Of a stretch of 64,000 bases of DNA, positions 61,309-64,000 are shown piece after piece. The position numbers and the translations under genes are program-made. The stretch is from CAIYTF01 sp963664845 (GTDB lineage Bacteria > Bacteroidota > Ignavibacteria > Ignavibacteriales > Ignavibacteriaceae), in the NCBI GenBank assembly GCA_963664845.1, contig OY761615.1, forward strand, positions 5,518,001-5,582,000, given 5' to 3'. The notes beneath the pieces were generated by a model, which saw only the letters and a program-made list of their open reading frames with translations, searched no databases and was not told where the DNA came from. Numbering within the stretch: position 1 is the stretch's first letter; the number at the start of each line of letters is the position of its first letter.

Positions 61309-61474
61309 CACCAGAATACGTACATGCAGAATGTAGCCGAACCGAATTGCCTGAACGAACATTGGTGCTGGTGGAGTTCGGAGCCGCATCTTGGCTGGAT
61401 TGATGATTTTAAGGAAGTTACACGCTTTACGGGTGCATAAATTATAATCTGGACCTGCTGCGGAATGAGACGGT
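61309..61474 (+). pseudogene. Decayed fragment of a second, related prophage gene
   Basis: 61309-61432 matches 57814-57935 (ACCAGAATACGTACATGCAG and further, with scattered substitutions), and 61431-61474 matches about 58250-58296. The roughly 310 bases between are deleted. Frames are broken. It lies outside attR, so a related prophage probably once occupied the same site. Confidence 0.75.
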
Positions 61475-61700
61475 TATATTCTTGAAAAGAGTGACAGCAG
61501 ATCAATGAATCGCACCGAAGACTTTGGACATTGGTAGCCTCTATTATTGGAAAGACAGCCTGACTTCGAAAAGCATAAAACTTTTGCAATTTAGTTAAAT
61601 TTCTTTTTTAATAGTCCGAATATCTTTATATTTATTGATAAATAGGAAATTTTACTTAACGAAACATGAATATTTCTTTATTAAACCAATAAATATCTTT

Positions 61701-62741
61701 ATGAATAAACGAAAAGATGAAATTCTTAAATTTGTAATCTCTAACCTTAAAGAGCACCCCAGAGATATTATCCCGGTTACCGCAGAGCACTTTATGGTTA
61801 CAAATTCAGCAATATCTCAACATCTGCGCTCATTAATACAGCAAGGCCAGATAGAAGCCACCGGGAGTGGCCGAAACCGGAGTTTCACGTTCAAGAAAAC
61901 AAGTTATCTTTTTGAGGAAGTTATAACCCCCGATCTGCACGAGGATCAAATCTGGAATGCCAGGATAAAACCAATTTTGCCCGAGTTAAAGGAAAATATC
62001 TCGAATATTTGTCACTATGGCTTCACCGAGATGTTTAACAATGTGATTGATCATTCGGATTCAAAGGATGCGAAAATTATCGTTGAATTCGACCAAATTG
62101 AAATTAAAATTACAGTAACAGATCACGGCGTCGGTATTTTTAAGAAGCTGAAGAATGAGTTTCAACTTGCAGATGAGCGGCAGGCAATACTTGAACTTTC
62201 AAAAGGGAAACTAACCACCGATACCTCAAAACATTCTGGCGAAGGCATTTTTTTTACGTCACGTATGTTCGATCACTTCTCAATTTATTCAGGGGAATTG
62301 TTTTTTATGTACCGTGAAGGAAAAAATGCAGGGGTGATTTCAGCCCAAAATACGTTCGAGGGTACACAAGTTACAATGATAATTTCAAGAAATTCAGAAC
62401 GAACTGTAACGAGTGTTTTTGACAGCTTTGCCGGTGAATCTGAAGATTATTTATTTAATAAGACTTTTGTCGCCCTAACACTTTCGCAATATGAAGGGGA
62501 GCAAATGGTCTCCCGTTCACAGGCGAAACGTGTGCTCAACCGGGTGGAGAATTTTAAGACTGTAGTTTTGGATTTTACAAATATTGATTTTGTTGGTAGA
62601 GCTTTTATTGACGAAATATTCAGAGTCTACCGAAATGAACATCCGAACATAGTTATTACACATGTTAATGCAAACAAAGCCATCGTAGGATTAATTGAAA
62701 GTATTATTGGTTCTTCCGGGCAGATGGTTCCTAATTCATAA
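61701..62741 (+). CDS. wHTH-GHKL ATPase-DUF4325 (STAS-like) regulator
   Basis: This 346-residue protein has an N-terminal winged HTH (VTAEHFMVTNSAISQHLRSLI), a histidine-kinase-type ATPase (GFTEMFNNVIDHSDSKDAKI N-box; TVTDHGVGIF G1 box; SGEGIFFTSRMFD G2 box) and a C-terminal DUF4325 STAS-like domain (VVLDFTNIDFVGRAFIDEIFRVY). No phospho-acceptor His or receiver is seen, so it is probably an ATP-dependent or anti-sigma-like regulator. The start is taken at ATG 61701. Confidence 0.75.
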   Translation: MNKRKDEILKFVISNLKEHPRDIIPVTAEHFMVTNSAISQHLRSLIQQGQIEATGSGRNRSFTFKKTSYLFEEVITPDLHEDQIWNARIKPILPELKENISNICHYGFTEMFNNVIDHSDSKDAKIIVEFDQIEIKITVTDHGVGIFKKLKNEFQLADERQAILELSKGKLTTDTSKHSGEGIFFTSRMFDHFSIYSGELFFMYREGKNAGVISAQNTFEGTQVTMIISRNSERTVTSVFDSFAGESEDYLFNKTFVALTLSQYEGEQMVSRSQAKRVLNRVENFKTVVLDFTNIDFVGRAFIDEIFRVYRNEHPNIVITHVNANKAIVGLIESIIGSSGQMVPNS

Positions 62742-63028
62742 GAGCATCGCCTTCATGCTGTAATAGCAACAATATTAGCAAGAAATACGTAAAAACGTAT
62801 TTTTTGCCAGGTAAATCAAATTTTGCATAAAATTCAGGTGAATTCAGCGGATCCAGGACGATGCTACCTTTTCTGCCCACGCTAACCAGATAATTAGTTC
62901 CTGACTGTTACTTGGCAATATTTGACGCTCGAAACGAAATACTCTTTGATTAAATTAAAAGGAGCTAACAATTGGTAATTCAAAATTTTAGAGAGCAGCA
63001 TTAAAGGGACGGAGAATTTTTATTCCAC
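62742..63028. other. Intergenic stretch
   Basis: No gene or clear repeat is seen. It is a convergent gap between the DUF4325 gene and the ClC gene. Confidence 0.4.
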
Positions 63029-64000
63029 TCAAACGCCTCTGCTTTTCCTAAATCTCGCTTTGATGCTATTTGCCAAAGGAACAGAAATGGATAAACTTCT
63101 TCCCGAATCATTAGACTCGTTGTTCTTTTCTTTCCTTGCTTTCAGAATATCATGCCGCGAAATAATGCCAACAAGCGATAAGGAATCCAGGTCGGCTACG
63201 ATAGGGATTGAATAGACTTCGACTTCTGCCATGAGGTTGGCGGCATCACGTATCGAATTGGTCTCCAGCAACACAACTAAAGGTTTGGTTACTATCTCTT
63301 TTATGGTCAAATCATCTTCAGTCCCAAAATCTTCCAGTTCTTTCTTTGTAATAACTCCGATTACCTGCTCATTTTCCAATACAGGAAACGTATGATGCCG
63401 GGGAGGATTTTTCAGCAGCCAGTCCTGCACATCTGAAAGTCTAGTCGCAGCCTCAATGGAAACCACTTCTCGTGTGGCAAAATTTTTTAACTGCGTCTGA
63501 TCAAGTACATCCGCCGTGTATTCACTTGGAACCCTGATCCCGCGCCGTGCAATTTTTTCTGTCATTATTGTTTCTTTCATGAGCATGATTGAAACCAGAT
63601 ACGAAGAACTACAGCAGGCGAGTAACGGCAGTATGGCAGTTGGTTGCAGCGTGGTTTCGAAAGCAAATACAATAGAAGTCAAAATTGCCCGCGAAGCACC
63701 GGTAAAGAGGGCAGCCATTCCAACAAGAGCTGCCATTCGCGGATCAATTCCAAGGTGTGGAAACAAAGCGGCGGCAACAAGCGCAAATGCAGCACCAATT
63801 CCTCCACCTATGGTAAACAGGGGAGCCAATGTTCCGCCTGAAGTTCCACTTCCCAAAGAAACGGACCATGACAAAAACTTTGCAACGAACAACACCACTA
63901 ACACCGTCCCACCAATGTTTCCGCTGATAATATTTTGGATATTATCATAGCCGACACCCAGTGTTGCCGGAACAAAATATCCGATTATACCTACAACCAA
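63029..64000 (-). CDS. ClC chloride channel/transporter with CBS pair (3' part)
   Basis: The gene runs off the window end; the visible 323 residues are the C-terminal portion. Membrane part: SLGSGTSGGTLAPLFTIGGG (ClC selectivity region) and MAALFTGASRAILTSIVFAFE. A tandem CBS pair follows (TREVVSIEAATRLSDVQDWL and KPLVVLLETNSIRDAANLM), which usually senses nucleotides. The last 35 residues are Lys/Arg/Ser-rich. It moves chloride or fluoride-like anions across the inner membrane. Confidence 0.88.
   Translation of the reverse strand: MVVGIIGYFVPATLGVGYDNIQNIISGNIGGTVLVVLFVAKFLSWSVSLGSGTSGGTLAPLFTIGGGIGAAFALVAAALFPHLGIDPRMAALVGMAALFTGASRAILTSIVFAFETTLQPTAILPLLACCSSSYLVSIMLMKETIMTEKIARRGIRVPSEYTADVLDQTQLKNFATREVVSIEAATRLSDVQDWLLKNPPRHHTFPVLENEQVIGVITKKELEDFGTEDDLTIKEIVTKPLVVLLETNSIRDAANLMAEVEVYSIPIVADLDSLSLVGIISRHDILKARKEKNNESNDSGRSLSISVPLANSIKARFRKSRGV

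Overview
The window suggests a bacterium of the Bacteroidota/Chlorobiota/Ignavibacteriota group. Supporting points are a 31-residue Lys/Arg-rich COX24-like ribosomal protein, a DUF2795-type acidic protein, promoters of the form TTGACA-17-TATATTTG (compatible with the TAnnTTTG element of Bacteroidota), and the content of the housekeeping block. The phylum-level call is tentative.

Layout. (1) About 0.4-20.8 kb is dense, almost entirely plus-strand housekeeping DNA: HNH nuclease, trpS, scpA-scpB-rluB, dacB, lysS, glycosyltransferase, S41 protease, gamma-carbonic anhydrase-like protein, ybeY, topA, Xer recombinase, hpf, hprK, M23 peptidase, DNA polymerase III delta', 3-hydroxyacyl-CoA dehydrogenase, HU, a TPR protein and tRNA-Thr(CGT). 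(2) About 20.85-61.14 kb is one integrated element. It sits in the 3' half of tRNA-Thr, has a tyrosine integrase and S24 repressor at its left end, and has the same tandem TTGTACACAAA arm-like repeats at both ends. Its phage genes are head and packaging genes of Mu-like type (TerL, TerS-like, portal, protease, DUF2190, major capsid, gp36-like) plus lysis genes. I find no tail tube, sheath, tape-measure or baseplate set. (3) Between the ArdC gene (29.3 kb) and the portal genes (49.2 kb) lies about 20 kb of cargo. (4) After attR come a decayed fragment of a related prophage, a wHTH-GHKL-DUF4325 protein and the 3' part of a ClC channel gene.

The cargo contains: a 2.7-kb non-coding stretch with two diverged copies of a structured element; a transporter/membrane-protein/class II aaRS-like operon whose first gene is broken by an IS4-type element, itself broken by an IS256-type element (both with intact 8-bp target duplications); remnants of a PLD-type helicase and of a GHKL ATPase; a six-gene restriction-modification-like operon (EcoRII/Dcm-type 5mC methylase, paraMORC GHKL ATPase, HNH nuclease, SNF2 helicase, stand-alone EcoRII-N/B3-like domain, Vsr nuclease); a radical SAM protein with a small partner; and a two-TM macro-domain protein next to a HYD1-type ADP-ribosyltransferase. 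A large P-loop GTPase with an integrase-like N-terminus lies just inside attR behind its own promoter.

How it fits together: the element looks like a tail-less (satellite-like or defective) prophage carrying a defence island. The strongest candidates for little-described systems are the six-gene Dcm/paraMORC/HNH/SNF2/EcoRII-N/Vsr operon, where methylase and recognition domain both point to a CCWGG-type site, and the TM-macro + HYD1-ART pair, which resembles the effector arm of type II Thoeris with an ART in place of the TIR protein.
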